Assembly: GCA_038501625.1 (NCBI GenBank)
Contig: JAZAYU010000081.1
Span: forward strand, 2,046,001-2,110,000
DNA: 64,000 nt
DNA from: Corbicula japonica
Lineage: Eukaryota; Mollusca; Bivalvia; Venerida; Cyrenidae
Reading direction: 5' to 3'
Position numbers and translations under genes: made by a program. Of the stretch, positions 63,847 to 64,000 are shown one piece after another (position 1 is the stretch's first letter; each line of letters starts with the position of its first letter). The notes beneath the pieces were generated by a model, which did not search any database, was not told where the DNA came from, and saw nothing but the letters and a program-made list of their open reading frames with translations.

Positions 63847-63856
63847 GTTAGTTTCA

Positions 63857-63940
63857 GAGCCCAAGATCATAAAACTAAAACGCGAGACCAGTCTAAAATC
63901 TTAAGCATCTTATTGGCTGAAATGGCGACTGGACAACGAT
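63857..63940. repeat. Palindromic 140-bp family, left half
   Basis: gagcccaagatcataaaact and tcttattggctgaaatggcg; begins about ten bases after exon 63846. Confidence 0.55.
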
Positions 63941-64000
63941 TCATACGATAAATAATCCACGAAGAAGAAACATTTTATAGAAAAAGGCTTTGGAACGTTT

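Overview
The window is a piece of an invertebrate, almost certainly molluscan (probably bivalve), nuclear genome. It is AT-rich, intron-rich and packed with short foldback DNA transposons. Nearly all of it is one gene on the + strand: the C-terminal half of twitchin (nematode UNC-22), the giant muscle kinase of the titin family. The 5' end lies before base 1 and the longest isoform runs past base 64000. No other host gene is convincing on either strand.

I reconstructed 60 common exons, each checked for AG/GT borders and continuous reading phase. There are also three in-frame microexons, one alternative last exon and three downstream exons. The domain order is Ig(partial)-Ig-Ig-Fn-Fn-Ig-Fn-Fn-Ig-Fn-Fn-Fn-Ig-Fn-Fn-Ig-Fn-Fn-Fn-Ig-Ig-Fn-Fn-Ig-Ig-Fn-kinase-Ig-Ig. 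After that comes either a Ser/Tyr-rich tail with a stop at 57063, or further Ig domains (60423 onward). The Ig-Ig-Fn-kinase order and the linker and regulatory tail around the kinase identify the family. Introns between domains are nearly all phase 1.

Layout: 1-5228 Ig/Fn exons; 5229-8205 and 8334-11529 long repeat-filled introns, the second holding a 24-nt microexon; 11530-30479 Ig/Fn super-repeats with two more microexons (21761, 23467) and a decayed exon fragment (20264); 30480-46390 further Ig/Fn exons up to the pre-kinase Fn; 46944-52521 linker, kinase and regulatory tail; 52995-56130 two post-kinase Ig domains; 56684-57063 alternative tail exon with its candidate 3' UTR; 60423-63846 further Ig exons of a longer isoform, with an intact mariner transposon in the intron.

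The introns hold a foldback family of about 240 bp with TTAA ends (piggyBac-like, roughly 40 copies or fragments), a second palindromic family of about 140 bp, two elements with CATACMTGCC ends and 6-bp target duplications, two Helitron/HINE-like elements with central arrays of about 165 bp, a hAT-like and several Tigger-like elements, a tRNA-derived SINE and several minisatellites. Several insertions are nested. The most unusual signals are the three microexons at the same Ig position, the choice between two C-termini, and local duplications that copied splice sites at kinase-region exons.
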